Positions 53,100-54,853 of a stretch of DNA of 54,853 bases are shown piece by piece. Position 1 is the stretch's first letter. The number at the start of each line of letters is the position of its first letter. Under the pieces are notes generated by a model that worked only from the letters and a program-made list of their open reading frames with translations, searched no databases and had not been told where the DNA came from. The translations under genes were made by a program, and so were the position numbers. Source of the DNA: Alphaproteobacteria bacterium (lineage in GTDB: Bacteria > Pseudomonadota > Alphaproteobacteria > UBA8366 > GCA-2717185); contig JAJFJB010000484.1 of assembly GCA_021774435.1 (NCBI GenBank), positions 1 to 54,853 of the forward strand. The letters run 5' to 3'.

Positions 53100-54503
53100 A
53101 TGCGAGGCCTGACTTTCTCACTGATCGCAGCGACGGCGGTTGCCGGTTTCTCGACTTGGGCCATGGCGCAAGCGCAGCAGGCCGGTGTATCCGCCGCCGT
53201 GCGCGGACAGGTCGCGCTGGCACGGGCCTCCGAGAACATCGTGGGCAAGCAGGTACAAAGCGGCGATCCGATATTCTTGGGCGATGCGATCACATCAGGC
53301 AAATCTAGCGGTTTGCAAGTCATGCTGCTGGACGAGACCGTGTTCACGATCGGTCCGAACAGCGAAATTTCGATCGATGAGTTTGTCTACGACCCGGCGA
53401 CGAACGCGGGCAAGGTTACGGCATCGGTCGCTAAAGGCGCGTTCCGGTTCATCACGGGCAAGATCGCGCGCAAGCGGCCGGAAGACATGACCGTCCGTCT
53501 GCCGACTGCGACAATTGGTATCCGCGGCACGATTGTGGCCGGTGTCGTTCGTACCGCGCCCGGCGATGATTCGGCGGCCGATGCAGTGTTTAACCAACTC
53601 TCGAAGGACTCGCCCGGCGCCGAAAACGCCCGGGATTTCGTGATACTGCTGGGCCCTGGAGACGAAAACAACACCAACGATAAGGGCGGCGCGTTTGTCT
53701 TTACGGCAAACCCGCCGAAGAGGGCGTTACGCGGGGTGAGTGCCGGCCAACAGGCACCACCACCTTCGGGCGGCCTGACCGGACCGGGTAGTCCTGGCTA
53801 TGGCACCAACTTTCCTCCTGCCGTTAACGTGTCGCGCACGGGGTCCGCTGCCGTTGGTTTTGAAGATGGCGACCCCCAGGGTCCGTTTTTTGTGACAGAT
53901 TTCGTGCGTCTTTTTACGCGTGTGTTCCCGGCTACAATTCAGGGCTCAAAGCCGGCAGACGATTCCGGCGCAAAGGAAGCGAACAGCACCCCGCCGGCCG
54001 ACGCCGACAGCCTTAGCGGCAACACGGTTGCGGAAGCAGCGGGGGATGCGGTACGGCAGGCAGGTCTGGACCAAGTCGCGAGTAGTGGCGATGAAATTAC
54101 AGACCCGACTGCGGGTTCAGGCGATGCTACCTTCGATTTTAATGATCTACGTTCGATCACAACTGGGACAGCGTCTGTAAATTTGTCCTCACAAAACGTC
54201 GGAGTATTCCAGGCAAACATCGATATGTTTGTGAACTTCGGTTCTCAAGAGTTTCAGTTTGATATAAATAATATTTTCAATGGCGGTCTAAGTGCAGCCC
54301 GAATCGCTTGCAGCAGTTCTACATCGTGCGGCGTCAACTATGGTGGTCTAAGTGGTCCGGCAGTATTTACGGAGGCGAACGCAAATACGGTGACTAATTG
54401 CAGTAGTTGTAGCTTGACCATGCAGTTTACGAGTTCAAACGGTGTCAACCTTACCTTGGAGCATGATGGAAATTCAGGCAGTCAAGCATTCACACTGCAG
54501 TAG
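53100..54503 (+). CDS. Secreted FecR-domain protein
   Basis: The ATG at 53100 follows GGAAGGAAAG and gives a signal peptide ending near MAQAQQ; an upstream ATG at 53079 is the alternative. The 467-residue product has a FecR domain near residues 45-150, with DAITSGKSSGLQVMLLDETVFTIG in outline and VRLPTATIGIRGT, an anchor typical of the domain. A proline- and glycine-rich linker follows, then a serine/threonine- and asparagine-rich beta-structured tail (near 360-467). There is no membrane helix, so it is a secreted or surface protein, perhaps exported through the adjacent Slam-like protein. It is unlike sigma-regulating FecR. Confidence 0.82.
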   Translation: MRGLTFSLIAATAVAGFSTWAMAQAQQAGVSAAVRGQVALARASENIVGKQVQSGDPIFLGDAITSGKSSGLQVMLLDETVFTIGPNSEISIDEFVYDPATNAGKVTASVAKGAFRFITGKIARKRPEDMTVRLPTATIGIRGTIVAGVVRTAPGDDSAADAVFNQLSKDSPGAENARDFVILLGPGDENNTNDKGGAFVFTANPPKRALRGVSAGQQAPPPSGGLTGPGSPGYGTNFPPAVNVSRTGSAAVGFEDGDPQGPFFVTDFVRLFTRVFPATIQGSKPADDSGAKEANSTPPADADSLSGNTVAEAAGDAVRQAGLDQVASSGDEITDPTAGSGDATFDFNDLRSITTGTASVNLSSQNVGVFQANIDMFVNFGSQEFQFDINNIFNGGLSAARIACSSSTSCGVNYGGLSGPAVFTEANANTVTNCSSCSLTMQFTSSNGVNLTLEHDGNSGSQAFTLQ

Positions 54504-54853
54504 GGTTTGATTAGATAAATCAGCGGATTGTATCTGGCTAGCGTTGGTGGCCTCTGACGTGCGCGGCGAGGCTGATATAATCCATGTCCATGTGCCGACT
54601 GTAATTGCGCAGATTATTGTTAATTAATAAAAACGATAAATACACTTTATTCGAACATTGGTTTTTTCGAAGAGTTCGACGTAGCCAAATACAGCGCGAA
54701 GGCAGTAAACGCGCTACTTCTTGGAAACTTTTGTATCTATTTTTGCGTTGCGCACTGCAGACCTAATCAATAATTCGCTCGGCATTTACGATTTCTCCTC
54801 CGAAATATGGCATAATAGGTACTTCTAACACCGTTGATACCTGTTCGCCGCCC
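54504..54853. other. Mostly gene-free right end, one tiny candidate reading frame
   Basis: No gene of useful size is present. On the minus strand 54714-54785 encodes 23 residues (MPSELLIRSAVRNAKIDTKV and three more) after a strong GGAGGAGAA site at about 11 bp. This could be a small peptide, a leader, or chance. The rest is AT-rich intergenic DNA without a recognised element. Confidence 0.4.

Noticed and set aside
1..54853. tRNA, rRNA, CRISPR array, IS element or prophage
   Set aside because: No cloverleaf, repeat-spacer pattern, transposase or phage gene was seen on reading both strands.

Overview
The window looks like chromosome from a free-living, probably marine, Alphaproteobacterium, most likely near the Rhodospirillales. 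The grounds are moderate-to-high GC, an alphaproteobacterial DUF3572 gene, many ATGA/GTGA-coupled gene pairs, a PEP-CTERM/sigma-54 arrangement, selenoprotein use and a multiheme respiratory locus. This placement is inferred from gene content; no rRNA or tRNA gene is present. No CRISPR array, insertion sequence, prophage or attachment site was seen.

Layout. 0-14.9 kb holds mostly ordinary catabolic genes: the end of a catalytically degenerate HtrA-like protein, a DUF3604 protein, a LysR regulator divergent from a fused two-half ABC exporter, a Gfo/Idh/MocA oxidoreductase, a PLP-dependent deaminase/desulfhydrase, a VOC protein, two tandem GNAT paralogs, and a GMC oxidoreductase with its gluconate-dehydrogenase-subunit-3 partner. 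14.9-24.4 kb is an accessory island with many decayed genes. It contains a LanB-like tRNA-dependent enzyme without an elimination domain, a PEP-CTERM surface protein with a -24/-12 promoter and two identical upstream 17-bp sites, a glycosyltransferase pseudogene, two intact CapK-like adenylate-forming enzymes plus a dead third copy, and a PEP-CTERM remnant with a third copy of the 17-bp site. 24.4-34.5 kb holds an enoyl-CoA hydratase/thiolase pair; a TauD-like dioxygenase, a leaderless PhnD-like protein and a UGA-encoded selenoprotein; small-molecule dehydrogenase and methyltransferase genes; and an RlmD-type RNA methyltransferase. 34.6-38.9 kb holds a MotAB stator pair, an acetolactate-synthase-like TPP enzyme and an MBL-fold hydrolase.

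39.0-49.7 kb is the most striking block. It encodes a tetraheme cytochrome c, a fusion of two cyclic-nucleotide-binding domains to a four-cluster ferredoxin, a diheme cytochrome b, a decaheme cytochrome c with an eight-cysteine N-terminal domain, a pentaheme cytochrome, an outer-membrane beta-barrel and a membrane-anchored FAD/[2Fe-2S] oxidoreductase. NADP-type glutamate dehydrogenase follows. Together they could carry electrons between NAD(P)H or quinol and the periplasm or cell surface. The terminal substrate is unknown, and I know of no described system with exactly this set.

The window ends with a Slam-like TPR/beta-barrel protein next to a secreted FecR-domain protein. Most starts were chosen from ribosome-binding sites, coupling overlaps and signal-peptide position. 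Domain assignments come from motif recognition, not database searches.
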